DNA of 64,000 nt from contig CM028379.1 of the NCBI GenBank assembly GCA_013146195.2, positions 158,626,437 to 158,690,436 on the forward strand, in the 5' to 3' direction. The notes under the pieces are model-generated. The model did no database searches. It worked only from the letters and a program-made list of their open reading frames with translations, and was not told the DNA's origin. The position numbers were made by a program, and so were the translations under genes. Positions 1 through 11,139 of the stretch are shown piece by piece (position 1 is the first letter of the stretch; each line of letters opens with the position of its first letter). This DNA is from Codonopsis lanceolata (taxonomy: Eukaryota > Streptophyta > Magnoliopsida > Asterales > Campanulaceae).

Positions 1-602
1 AGTCTTACAGCTCAGTGCAATCAAGAGATCCTAAACAGATCTAGAAGTCCTCGTCAACAACAAGAAGCTGTTCATCAACACTTATTGTTTTAACTTCTTG
101 TTGTTTACATTCATTAACTATACTTCTGCACGAATTAAATATCTTGTATTTACAGATATTTAATTCCCTAGACCCCAAACACAAGTCAATATTTTGTACA
201 CGATCCATTAGGGATATTCTTTGTAATTGATCTAGTAGAAAACATAGTGCACTTTTTAAATCCAAGGTTGACTGCCTTGGTGGTGGACGTAGCACTCTTT
301 ATAGTATGAACCATCCCAAAATACTTGTGTTATTTCTTACTGTTTGTCTGATATTTGAACTGCTTAAGTATTTTGATTATCTTTATCCATTTACAGCAGA
401 ACTTAAGTAATCTGTAAAGGTCTACCGGTAGTCCTTATCGGCAGACCTGGATCAACTTCCTTGAAGGTCTTCCGCTACTTAAATCTTTTCAATAGAATAT
501 AAGTACCCTTCAAAGAATTTACTTAAAAAGTTTTAAGTGTATAATAAGCTATTCAACCCCCCTTCTAGCTTATTATTAATATTGTGGCCATTGGGACCCA
601 CA
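1..602 (+). mobile_element. 3' part of a SIRE-like copia LTR (cut by window edge)
   Basis: This stretch is closely similar over its whole length to 48504-49092, which is the 3' part of a copia LTR at 47834-49092. Shared landmarks include the ATTAAATATCTTG block, the GTATACGATCCATTAG-type block (GTACACGATCC here), the GGTCTACCGGTAGTCC motif and a C-run just before the end. The two copies stop matching after the shared GGGACCCACA, which I take as the LTR end. No primer-binding site follows, so this is a 3' LTR or a solo LTR whose start lies outside the window. The minus-strand open frame inside it is a by-product. Confidence 0.8.
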
Positions 603-918
603 TATATAATGCATGGGGCCTTTATGAGTAATCATACACGCATTATCATATAAAATTAATGAATTATTAACTTAGGATGTTGTCCCCAAGTCAGAGCCAA
701 CCCAAATTAGTTCATTAAAATGACAGTGCCTAAATAGAAGATGCGATTTAAAAAAATCTTACAGTTGAGGGGTATATTGTTTCTCGTGATAGTTGAGGGA
801 TTGATGTTTTATAAGCGGTGATTGTTTAGAAGATTAATCGCAATGTGTGACTTTGTAATATAAAGATAAAATATAGTGAGAAGAAAAAGGAGTGACTGCT
901 CATAATATTAATTGTAGG
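603..918. other. Unassigned AT-rich sequence
   Basis: AT-rich DNA between the copia LTR and the first hAT copy. No coding potential, structural repeat or terminal motif was recognised. The last 8 bases before the hAT (GAGTGACT, 919-926) are the insertion-site duplication described under that element. Confidence 0.5.
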
Positions 919-926
919 GAGTGACT

Positions 927-1646
927 TAGGGGTGGAATCAGGACGGGACCCGTCCCGATTAGCCTTATCCCGATCCCGTCCCGATAGAATTCGGGATTTC
1001 ATTTTCCTTCCCGATCCCGTTCCGGATAAGTGTCGGGACCCGACGTGTCGGGATCCCGGTGTGTAGGGATCCCGACAGTTCGGGAGATAAAAATCTCGTA
1101 ATCCCGACTATAATATTTATGAACAATATTTCTGACACTAAAATATTTTTAAAATGTCTTCATCATGATTAAGATCTTAGATTATATATTTATAAATATA
1201 CTTGAATATTTAATTAATGGTGGGTATTGATGAATTTGCATTATAAACAAAATGCACCCCTCACTCGCAGGAGAAGAGTCGCATTAAGTGTAGAAACTTG
1301 ATAGACAAAAAAAAAACCACAACATTGTGAAAATAAATTTAGCAAATATCATTAAGTAATTTTAGCAAGCACACAATAGGCATTGTTTGAAAGATAGTGT
1401 CTTGGCTTGACAACATTACACACTCAAAATATTTTTAAAAAATATATTAAACAAATTACACAAAATTAAACAACAAAAAAATAGTCGGGACAGGCCGGGA
1501 ATCCCGACGGGATTGATATATTTCCCGAATCCCATCCCAAAATAATTCGGGACGGTAAAAATCCCGACAAAGTCGAGATCGAGATTATGTCGGGTCGGGA
1601 CGGGTGTCGGGTCGGGACGGGAAAACGGGACTTTTTGCCACCCCTA
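927..1646 (-). mobile_element. Non-autonomous hAT-like element, copy 1
   Basis: A 720-bp element bounded by TAGGGGTGG at the left and CCACCCCTA at the right. The sub-terminal regions are dense in CGGGA/TCCCG repeats (about 930-1110 and 1480-1630) around an AT-rich core. It has no coding capacity. A second copy is at 8989-9517 plus 15886-15968 in the opposite orientation. The 8-bp flanks of this copy (GAGTGACT at left, GAATACAT at right) do not match each other. Each matches one flank of copy 2 in reverse complement, which indicates a later inversion. The hAT assignment rests on the TAGGG ends and 8-bp target duplications. Confidence 0.8.
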
Positions 1647-1654
1647 GAATACAT

Positions 1655-2099
1655 CATAAACATCCAATATCGAAGGTGGCAATGTTAACCGATACGCCAA
1701 AGATCCAATCCTTTCTAAGATCTTTAACGAACCAATAATTATAGGTGAAAGTTTCCCTTTCTTCCCAAACCTCTTACTACTACGACGAGGTGATACTTTC
1801 AAGAACATATAATCACCAACCTGAAACTCAAGATCACGTCTCCGGTTGTCTGCGTAGCTTTTCTGTCTACTATGAGCTGTAAGCAATTTGCCTCTGATCA
1901 GTTTCAGACTCTCAGCTGACTGTTGTACCATCTCTGAACCCCATAACTTAGTTTCATCAACCTCATCCTAGCAAATTAGTGAACGACACTTACGCCCATA
2001 CAATGTCTCATACGTCGTCATTTCAATACTGGAATGGTAACTGTTGTTATAAGCAAACTCCGCTAACGTCAGTTGTGAATCCCAACTACCCTTGACATT
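1655..2099 (-). pseudogene. Chromovirus (Tekay/Del-like) integrase C-terminal fragment
   Basis: The minus strand encodes the end of the Ty3/gypsy integrase core and its C-terminal domain. Recognisable blocks are GSWDSQLTLAEFAYNNSYHS (about 2085-2030), YETLYGRKCRS, the RRRDLEFQVGDYMFLKVSP block and FGKKGKLSP. The frame contains a stop near the ICWDE-type block, so it is inactive. It stops at 1655, at the hAT target duplication. The continuation of the protein, starting HVSML, is found at 15969 on the plus strand. The 5' break at ~2099 is abrupt; the rest of pol is absent. Confidence 0.85.
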
Positions 2100-2792
2100 A
2101 AAATATCATAATGGAAGTGGGTTACCATCAATGTAGAAGAAAAACAAGTATCCTTCCAAATGAAAGATTTTATACGAACTATGTTAGTAGAAATAATAAT
2201 TTTAAATTGTTTTTAAAAGTAGAATATCATCAATGTGGAGATCTTGTCAATTGGACAATTACTTTTGAATTTTTTTTTGCTTATAAAAGCTTTTTAATAG
2301 AAATTTTTGGTACTTTTCCGAGATTTAAAGTAGGTCCATCCCCATACCTAAGTTCTCTTCTCTTATATTTTTCATTAAACCATATATAAATAATGAGGAA
2401 ATATATAAACATGGGAGTGAACAACTTGTTGCTCAAACAAGGACTAAGGAACTTTACCCCTATCAAAAATAGAAAAATCATTTATGTTTAATAAAGTTGT
2501 AGCATCTACATTTTCTGTATTCCGTATTCGTTGATGCACACACATTGTATGTGCATTTAAATTAATAAATACATTTATTGTGTAAGAAAATTTTATGGAT
2601 GAAAAATATAAATAAGAGAAAAATTGGGGTAGTGGGTTGTTTTCTACGTGTTGAGAAATTATATGATAGTCTAATTATTGATTAAATCATGAAGACTCTG
2701 GGAGTCCATCTAACAAGGGCCAGTTATTAAAATTATAAATTGAGGGTTATGTCTCAAATAATAAATTAGCCCCAAAATTATTAAGACTACTA
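2100..2792. other. Unassigned AT-rich sequence
   Basis: AT-rich DNA following the integrase fragment. Only short open frames occur on both strands and none resembles a known protein. No terminal repeat was recognised. Confidence 0.45.
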
Positions 2793-2801
2793 AATTACTA
2801 G

Positions 2802-5800
2802 CTGTAATACTAGGGCCACTCTAATAGCACTTAATTTTGGGTACCAAATGATATGACATCTTATGTGTTATATTGGTAACATAACGTTTTAACTTATAGT
2901 GGAGTCCATAAAATACCAAATAAGATGGCACATTGGAAACCACATCATTTGGTGCACAAATTTGAGTGCTCATTGTGTGAGAACCCAAACCCATTACTTG
3001 TTTTATACCTTAATAACATGTTTGTATTATGCCTTAACATGTTAGATACTTCTATTTGTCCATGTCATGCTCACATTAGAGTATTACGTGCCTAGTTGCT
3101 TGAATACCTTCTATGCATTGCTTGCCTTGCCGTTGTGCTTTGAGTGTTTGCCTTAGCATGTTTAGCACTCAACCAAGACTTGTTAGAGTTCTTTTGTCTT
3201 TCATAGATGACCTAGAACGTTCACCTTGATCATAGTAAGCTTGATTGGAAGTTTAGAAATCTCCTTGCTTTGTTTTGGCCTTAGCGATTTCCCTCGTTTC
3301 TCGTATTGCTTGTATTTCGTCGTGCGAAGTGTTCGTTGAGTTCCCGGCCTTGTATTCAAGTCATAACCATGTTTAAACAAGCCTTTTCCATGCCCAAGTT
3401 ATCCTAGTTTTATTGGTGTTTGATTCGTGTTTGATTCGTCAACCAATCGTCGCATGATTCGAGCCTTGTCCTACCTTGTTCCGGTTGTTGTTCGGGTGTG
3501 TTTCTGACTTGTTTTGAGTTGTGTTAGACCCTAGAATGGTTGCCCATAAGTTTGGGACCATTTAGGACATGTTTAAGTCAAGTTTTAGAGGTCCAGAAGC
3601 CCAGGCGCCCGCCTGGCATCGAGTGAGGCGCCCGCCCCAAGTGCTGAGAGCAATTGAAATTTGGAGACAGCCTCAGAGGTTGAGGCGCCCGCCTGGGGAA
3701 GGCTGAGGCGCCCGCCTCAACATCAAAGTCAGTTACGGGATTTTTTTCCCCTGTTCTGCTATGTCCGACTTTTGGCACTTAAACCCCCATCCTAATTGAC
3801 TCTAATCCTACCTATTAGACCCTAATCAAGTTAGATTAACACTAACCTTGATCCCTCTCCTCTTGACAAGTGGATTTGAAATCCCTCTCCTTGTGACAAG
3901 TGGAATTCCACCCACTTCATGCATAAATATAAAAGCTCACTCTTGTTGATCAAACATTAAACCTCCAAAATTCAGATCATTTCCTTCTCTCTCTTGCCAA
4001 GCCTTGTGTGTGTAGAGAAAGGTGAGACTAGTGTGTGTTTCTTCCATAGATCGAGCTCCCGACCTTCGATTGCCAAACCGAGACCACCGAATCGAAGCTC
4101 TTCTCCTCTAGTTTAATAATCTCTGGTTTGTTTTAGCATGCAACAATTTGATTTCGAATAAGGTAAGCACCCAATTCCCCCGTTTTTGTATGTTCAATAT
4201 CAAGCATGCTCCCTTCATGATAGTTTCTAGTTACATGCTCAAGAAGACTTGCACCATGTTAAAAACTTGAAATTCATTAAGTTAATTTTCTGTAAATTTC
4301 GGATTAATGACTCATAATTGATAATTTGAACTTGTGTCAAACATGAATAATGTTCTAGAAAGGATTTGGAATAACTTTTGTTCTTGGACTTGTTGTAAAT
4401 TATAACTTCAAAAATGATGAACATGTTAGGGTTCACAATTTGGGAACTTTGATATTGATGGACTAAAAGTCATGAATGACTTAATAGTTTAATTGTAAAT
4501 GAATCGAGAACATAGAAAAGAGCCATGAATTGCATATAGCATTCATCCTCTACTTAGAAATATTTTAGCGATAACTCAACGGAGTTGCACTTAGAGAGTC
4601 ATTGAACAATACCGACTCTACAATGAATCCCTACGACGTTTAGAGTTCAATTGAATTGTAAATTAGTTATTGGGAATTTTTAACGTGATTGATCTTATGC
4701 TTGACTTGTATATCGTAGAGTAACATGCCTACTTGATTGGACGAGTCGCTCTTGTCGACCTCGCTCCCTTTCTTGATTTATTACGTGAGTAAACATCTAC
4801 TTGACTCGGACGAGTTCGCTCTTGTCGAACTCGCCCCTTACTTGATTTTGTGTGACAAGTAAATATTTACTTGGCATACCATTAGTCCAGCTGGCATTAC
4901 GTGAATTGTCTTGATGGTCAACGATGCATCGCCGTCATGAATCGCGAGATTCATGGTAGTGATGGGTCGCCACACCATAAACTTGCACACACCCTTCACT
5001 ACTGATCACAGTGGAGAAGAGTACCTCGTCGTAACCAAAAGGCGCTTGGAACAATACTATCGTGGTCGATGTATCATACACGTGCATCCGACAAATACAA
5101 TCGTGATAACCTTGTTTATTTCAGGATCTGACGGCACCGGTTCCATAACATATCCTTATCCTATGTGATTTAATTAAGCACTTATGTGAAAACAACGTGC
5201 ATCGCGACATGAGAACTATGTGCTAGTATGATCTTGCTTGATACGTGCTATGTATGCCTTGCATTATATCCTGTCATGCATAATTGGTGGCTTACAAAGT
5301 CTTTATGACTTACCCCCTCCCTTTTACTGTTTTAGATCCTAATCATCCAGGACCGTCTCATCGAGGTTGATTGTCTTCTCTTGTTCGTGATCGCGCATCC
5401 TAGAGGTGGTAGCGTTGGCTTTTGGTTTCCTTCTTTTTGGCAAGGACGCTTGGGTTAAAGCAAGTCATTTAGACTTCGCTTGGGAATGTGTAATTGTAGT
5501 AGCTTGTACTTGTTGTAGACTAAGACTAATAGTACTACTTATGTTTCTAGTTGTGTGCCGGCACTTGTAGGCCGAGCCTTGCTTGCACGTATTGGTTCAC
5601 TCGTTAAGACTTCCGCTGAGCATCCCTTTAGCTCTTATTTACTTTTGTAGTTTCTCCGGCGTGTTTAGCCGTTGAGGTGTTTATATATTAGCATGAATTG
5701 TTTAGTTGTTGGGTTCCGGCCGTAAATTCGCCGATGACTTGGTCTACTTGCTATTAAATGTTATATCAGGTCCTAAAGTTTTAAATTATTCCGGCTTTTT

Positions 5801-5957
5801 AATGCCGAGTTGTACTGCGTGTCCAAGGTTGCGTCACGTCAGTTTTGATAATTGAGTCCTGGCATGAATTGTAGTCCTTATTTGGACGACACGACCCGCG
5901 ATTCCTCCTCGGGGTCGGGGTTGGGTCGTCACACATTGAGTGGCTCTAGCATTACTC
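2802..5957. mobile_element. Mutator-like MITE split by a solo LTR
   Basis: The left end (CTGTAATACTAGGGCCACTC) and right end (GAGTGGCTCTAGCATTACTC) form an imperfect inverted repeat. They are flanked by an exact 9-bp duplication, AATTACTAG (2793-2801 and 5958-5966), the length expected for Mutator-like elements. Removing the solo LTR at 2976-5933 and one copy of its CATTG duplication leaves a MITE of roughly 190 bp. The ends resemble those of the MITE at 51311-51483, so the two probably belong to one family. Confidence 0.8.
2976..5933 (+). mobile_element. Solo LTR of a chromovirus, 2958 bp
   Basis: It starts TGTGAGAACCC and ends GGGTCGTCACA, giving TG...CA termini with a short inverted repeat. 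It is flanked by an exact 5-bp duplication CATTG (2971-2975 and 5934-5938). There is no internal region, so it is a solo LTR left by recombination between the two LTRs of a full element. The start matches the truncated LTR at 19396-19456 that follows a chromodomain remnant, which ties it to the Tekay/Del chromoviruses, known for long LTRs. Copies of an AGGCGCCCGCC motif lie at about 3602-3720. Confidence 0.85.
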
Positions 5958-6100
5958 AATTACTAGTTACCAAAGTAAATCAATAAATAGACGATATACC
6001 GACATATTGTAATGTCACATTGTCACCAAAAATACCAAAATTGAAATGGATAATTTTTATTTTATTTTCTGGAAAGTATATTGCTGGGGTAAAATAACCG

Positions 6101-6333
6101 AGGGTTATTTTTCCCTCCTCTAATCGTGTCCTAGTATTTAGGTCACATGTTATTGTTGTCTTTCTAGGTAATTTCTAGGAAACTTGATAATTCCCTTTTA
6201 TAAGGACTCAAACATCTCGGTTATTTTATCCTGCTCTAGTCGTGTCCTAGTATTTAGGTCATATGTTGTTATAGCATTTCTAGGTAATTTCTAGGAAGAT
6301 TGGTAATTGCCTTTTATAAGGATTCAAACATGA
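6101..6333. repeat. Tandem duplication, ~116-bp unit
   Basis: Two adjacent copies (about 6101-6216 and 6217-6333) share TCGTGTCCTAGTATTTAGGTC, TTTCTAGGTAATTTCTAGGAA and CTTTTATAAGGA at the same spacing. They lie between the MITE and a decayed copia gag and may be part of that element's LTR or leader. This is unproven. Confidence 0.65.
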
Positions 6334-6777
6334 CATGTCCTAACTTGTAGAAATTATGGGTTTATTTCCATAATTAATAGTGAACGACCTTGGACATCTT
6401 CACCCAAGCTGAGAAGTTTCATAGAGAGTTTTGCATGAATGCTGTCACGAAACCGATGTGCCAGTGGATGATACAACATCAAGAGACTCATCTGTTCGCT
6501 GCTTTAATCATACACTCTTTGTTTTCTTTTCATAACCGTGTGTTTCCAAGAGTGTTCAGTTTAGAATAGATCAATATTCTCTCATAGGAGTTTTCATAAC
6601 CATTTTCACTGTCAAACGTTTTTTTTTCTTTTTCATATTGTAAGTATTTACAATCTTTTAATCTAGTGGAAGTTTTTCCATGAGCTTGGTGTCATTTAGT
6701 TTACATTTCTTACTTACTGTTTTATATATTCTACTGCAATTTTTTTTATGATTCAATAGATGATGCAATATCGGGAG

Positions 6778-7001
6778 GCAAATTTTTTTATATATATTAT
6801 GTTTTACATCAAATCCATTGATGAGCAGGCCTGCACCCAAAATTTTGATTATATTTCGTGTAGCACTTGTACTAGATATGACCATTATGCAATTTTTTTA
6901 TATATTTTGTTTCACATCAAATCCATTGATGAGCAGACCTGCATCCAAAGTTTTGATTATATTTCATGTAGCACTTGTACAAGATATGACCATTATGCAA
7001 A
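6778..7001. repeat. Tandem duplication, ~108-bp unit
   Basis: Two adjacent copies share ACATCAAATCCATTGATGAGCA and ATATGACCATTATGCAA at a 108-bp spacing. The open frames across them arise from the repetition. The surrounding 6340-6777 shows no recognised feature. Confidence 0.7.
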
Positions 7002-7049
7002 TCAATGAGCCAACACATTACGCAAAAAGGGTTTGGATTTTGTTTCCAC

Positions 7050-8285
7050 TATCAGTGATAGTGATATAGAAGAAGATAGGAGATTTGATTACTTTTTATG
7101 TTTTTGAAGAGAAAAACGCTCTTCATGAAAATCCTGATTGAATTTACTTTGATGAGGCTGCGGATGAAGCTTCATTAGTTGCCTCATCGGTTGAAAACTT
7201 GTTCGATCTTTGGTGTTTCAATCCTCAATAGTTGAGAACACTGAAAATGTTGAGTATGATGAGTCTGATTGTGAGGCTACTAATTTAATTGAGGATTACA
7301 ATGCTTTATATGCTAATTGGCAAAAAAGGTGTGCCAAAATGAAAATTATGTATAAACAAATTGTTTTCTCTTAAATGAGAATAATGAACAGAAAGTATCC
7401 ATAGTTAGATTGGAAACCTTGCTCACCAAAGAGGATGTTGAGATTAAGATATTAAGATCCGAGCTTGAAAAGGCTAATGAGAATTTGTTCAAATGGAATA
7501 GAAGTAAGACCAAGCTTGATGAAGCTTTCAATGTTGATCAAGAGTGTACTACCGAGTTAAGTTTCAAACCTATGGTTCTTGTCAAAGAAGTAGAGGGACG
7601 TTCGGGTTCTTCTAAAAAACAAAATGGGTTTATGAAAAATTTTAAACATACGAAGAGGAGGTATGTGTGTCATTCCTGCTATGAACTAGGTCATATAAGA
7701 CCATTTGGTCATAAAAGAAGGACTGATCTTGCTAAGAATTCGGTTAGAAACCAAAAAATATTTGTTGTATAAAACATGATGACGTACCCAATGAAGCATC
7801 ATCGGGAACATCATTAGGAGCTTCATTTGTCAAAACAATTTTCGCCCCATTTGCAAAATCCTTCCAGAATCATGTGGGTTCCAAAAGCTCATATGAACTA
7901 CAAAGTTACTTTTACATCTTTCAAATTTCATTTCACAGATACTTGGTATTTTGATAGTGGCACATAAGATGTACTAGTGAAAGCTTGACAGATTACACAA
8001 TTTGCAATGAAGGTAGTGTTACCTATGGTGGAGGTGCAAAAGGTAAAATAGTTGGCAAATACTTTGAATGTTGAAGAATTACCTAAGCTCCATAACATGT
8101 ATCATATTGAGGGACTTAAGGCTAATCTTATTTTTTATTTTTTTCCCTCCTAAGGGGGGCATGGGAAGGGATCGAACCCGAGACCTCACACTTTGTGAAG
8201 CTCCATGCCTACCACTGGGCCACCCCCTTAGGGGCACTTAAGGTTAATCTTATTAGCATTAGTAAGTTGTGTGAATATAAAATTA
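7050..8285 (+). pseudogene. Decayed copia gag-protease fragment
   Basis: The open piece at 7410-7772 is the C-terminal part of a copia gag: a coiled-coil stretch (about residues 1-45) followed by a zinc knuckle, CHSCYELGHIRPFGH. In that knuckle the fourth ligand, normally Cys, is Gly. Downstream, about 7930-8130, the protease start (TWYFDSGT, followed by stops) and the LTDYT...EGSVTYGGGAKGKI block can be read, then NVEELPKLHNMYHIEGLKANLI. Upstream frames carry stops. A SINE is inserted at 8133-8235. Integrase and reverse transcriptase are missing. Confidence 0.8.
8133..8235 (-). mobile_element. tRNA-derived SINE inside the copia fragment
   Basis: On the minus strand the element reads with an RNA polymerase III A box (TGGCCCAGTGGTAGGC) and B box (GGTTCGATCCC) at tRNA spacing, and ends in an A-rich tail (AAAAAAATAAAAAA). 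It is flanked by a 19-bp duplication with one mismatch (ACTTAAGGCTAATCTTATT at 8114-8132, C to T at 8236-8254). A long A tail plus a long target duplication shows L1-type insertion. Confidence 0.88.
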
Positions 8286-8399
8286 TCTTGTTGTTCATTT
8301 GAGTCACCCAAATTTACTGACTAATTATTATTCCATATTGGAGGCAGGGGTTAAATCATATGTACGGAAATGATGCTTTTTAATAACAATTACATACTA

Positions 8400-8658
8400 C
8401 TCCCTACGTCCCTAAATTATCGTTTTCATTTCAGTTTTCATCTATACCAAAATAATTGTCCACTTTGAAACTTACATTTTTAGAACATCACTTTTACCAC
8501 TTTAACCTTACTTTTTCACTCTACTTTAATTATGTGCCACATACATATAGACATTAAACGAAACTACACATTAAACCAATATAAATAATCAAGTCAATTG
8601 TTTTTTTCTTAAACTGTGCGCATGGTCAACTAGGACGATTATTTAGGGACGAAGGGAG
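8400..8658. mobile_element. Stowaway-like MITE
   Basis: A 259-bp element with terminal inverted repeats CTCCCTACGTCCCTAAATTA and TTTAGGGACGAAGGGAG, flanked by the dinucleotide TA on both sides (8398-8399 and 8659-8660). Ends and target match the Stowaway/Tc1-mariner MITE class. There is no coding capacity. Confidence 0.9.
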
Positions 8659-8660
8659 TA

Positions 8661-8980
8661 TAATTTGTATTGCTCCTAGCCTCCTGAATTTATTGATACA
8701 TATCTTGCTTCCGAAAAGAAAATAAAATTTATAAAATCATATAACCTACATGGTGAAATATAATTTCTTTTGTTTGACAGATTATAAAACAAAGTATGAC
8801 ATTGTTTGGGGAAAGAAAGGAATACAGTTAAAACTTGATTAATTAAAAATCTATCTATATTATAAACCAACTAGGGCTATTCAGATGTTAAAATTAAATT
8901 CTCTTAAAACATTCAACAGCTGAGTTTCATCGTCACATTCACATGTGTGAGTAGTTATTCATTTTTAACTCCCTATTACA
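8661..8980. other. Unassigned AT-rich sequence
   Basis: AT-rich DNA between the Stowaway MITE and the second hAT copy. I see no gene or repeat structure in it. Confidence 0.45.
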
Positions 8981-8988
8981 AGTCACAC

Positions 8989-9517
8989 TAGGGCTGGCAA
9001 AAAGTCTCGTTTTCCCGTCCCGACTCGACACCCTTCCCGACCCTGACCTGACATTTCCCGACCCGACATAATCTCGATCCCGACTTTGTCGGGATTTTTC
9101 CCGTCCTGACTTATTTCGGGACGGGATTCAAGAAATATATCAATCCCGTCGGGATTCTCCACCTGTCCCAATTATTATTATTTTTTAATTTTGTTTAATT
9201 TTTTTAAATTTTTTTTAATTTTTTTTTAAATTTTTAAAAAAAATTATATATATATTTTTTAAAATATTTTGAGTGTCTACTGTTGTCAAGCCAAGACACT
9301 ATCTTTCAAACAATGCATATTGTGTGCTTGCTGAAATTACTTAATGGCATTTGTTAAATTTATTTTCACAATGTTGTGGTTTTTTTTTTTTTTGTCTATC
9401 AAGTTTATACATTTAATGCAACTCTTCTCCTGCAAGTGGGGTGCATTTTGTTTATAATGCAAATTCATCAATACCCATCATTAAGTAAATATTCAAGTAT
9501 ACTTATAAATATAGAAA
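8989..9517 (+). mobile_element. Non-autonomous hAT-like element, copy 2, left part
   Basis: It starts TAGGGCTGGCAAAAAGTC and follows copy 1 (reverse complement) through the CGGGA-rich end, the T-rich core and the block around ATTCATCAATACCCA. The match stops at about 9517, where Athila LTR sequence begins. The left flank AGTCACAC (8981-8988) has its partner not at the right end of this copy but beside copy 1. The right terminus lies at 15886-15968. Roughly 200 bp of the middle are missing relative to copy 1. Confidence 0.85.
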
Positions 9518-11139
9518 CGAGTACCAAACACGTTGCAATTTGGTTGTTTTTAATGAGTACCAAACACGTTGCAATTTTAACTATATTTAGACGATCAATT
9601 TTGAGCGAAATCAATTAATTAATTTAGCTAAAACAAGAAATGAAATAAAGCAATATTAAATTGAGGTTGACTTCGATGAGAGAGGATCTAGGATTTTGAT
9701 TTTCAATTGGCTCTTCTGTTGTGATTTAATAAGGGGTTGCTATTAAAACTATTCTATTTTTTAGAAGTCGGGGATTCAAAAATCACCGTTAAGGGCTTTC
9801 GCTTCGTATAACGGTGCTAATTAATGGTATAAATTCACGGGCTTTCGCTACGTATGAATTTATCCAATTAATCGCTTCCAAACACAAAACCCCAATGACT
9901 ATCTTAAACAGGATTAATAACTTAGAATAACCCAACCCAAAAACAACTATGTTGTATTTTCCAAAATTACAAAATCATTTTCATGCATCAAGTAATTTTT
10001 AAAATAATCTATTGGGTGATCAAATCAATACAAGCATTAAGAACACAATATAATACCCAAAAAAATAAGTGAATAACAATTAATAGCAATAACTCAAATT
10101 AAAATCACAACATCCAAGCCAATATATATCAAAACCCAAGGCAATTAATTTAGTTCATAATGCTAAGAAGGTAAATCAAATCTTCAATGAAAAATATTGA
10201 CATTAAATAAAAATAGAGATTAAAGTGCAAAATACTTTACAATGAAGGAGATGATGAAATCCTAGTCTTGGCTTGAGCAACAATGGAGAGAAGATGAAAA
10301 ATGGAGATAGAAAATTGAAATGTGGCTGCTGCTTCTTTTTTTTTTTTGCTCCCAGTTTCTTGAACCCTTTTGTTTCAGCCCACCCTCCAAAAAATTTTGC
10401 TCCCAGATTCTTTCCAAGGCTACTAGGGCACTCAGGGGGCAAATTAGGAAGGTCAGGAATTAATTGAGGGCAAAAAAGTGAGAAAAAGAGAGGCTGGGTT
10501 GCGCTAGGGTCAGAGTCAAACCAATGGGGATTTTGCGGGTTACTCGGGCGTGAAATGGGCTGGAAATGAGAGAGGGAGTGGGCTGGATGGGCGGGCAGGT
10601 GGGATGGATGGGTTGAGTGGCACGCGGGCTGAACCGGATCCGAGAAGGAAGGGACGCGGGTCAGCCACGAAGGAGCGGTTGATGTGGCTTCTTCTGGAGC
10701 CGACAGTGCATTAATGAAGGCCACTTTCAGAGAATTGCACCAGCGCCCCTGGAGAATCAGAGTGCGCACCGTCTTCCCTGGTTTCCAGAATAATACTCCG
10801 GTGCCCCTGACTTTCTGAAATTGGCTGGCGAAGTCCTTCTTCCCCCAGACTTTGCAGATAAGTCCACCGTTAACTCTGTTAGGCTGCTGTTGCCTTCTGT
10901 GCTTTGAAATCCTTAACAAAACTTAACGACAAGTGTCCAAACTTAACATTGAAGCCCGGAATGTCCTCGATTTGCATATATTGAGCCATAAAAACTCGAA
11001 TATCTCTGAGATACCTACATGAAGCATAAAATACATAAAAATAGGCGCTCAAATGCAATTAATTATCAACCAAAGCTCAAAATAACCAATAAAATTCCGG
11101 AAAATTAATGAAAATAATGGGAAAATTACAAGCTTATCA
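9518..11139 (-). mobile_element. Athila-type 3' LTR (left LTR, truncated)
   Basis: In minus orientation the LTR starts TGATAAGCTTG at 11139, directly after a polypurine tract (AAGTTTGGGGGTGT, 11153-11140). It shares the ATACGAAGCGAAAGCCC block and the CTCCGGTGCCCCTGA-type block with the right-hand LTR pieces (14603-15881). The final ~100 bp of the LTR are missing at the left edge, where it abuts hAT copy 2. The large minus-strand open frame at 10203-10919 is proline-rich and low in complexity, and is not taken as a gene. Confidence 0.75.

Noticed and set aside
8133..8235. Possible tRNA gene
   Set aside because: Pol III boxes are present, but there is no full cloverleaf, and the A tail with long target duplications identifies a SINE.
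10203..10919. 238-residue minus-strand open frame
   Set aside because: Low-complexity Pro/Ser-rich reading of an Athila LTR. There is no domain, and the paired LTR half at 15427-15881 does not keep the frame.
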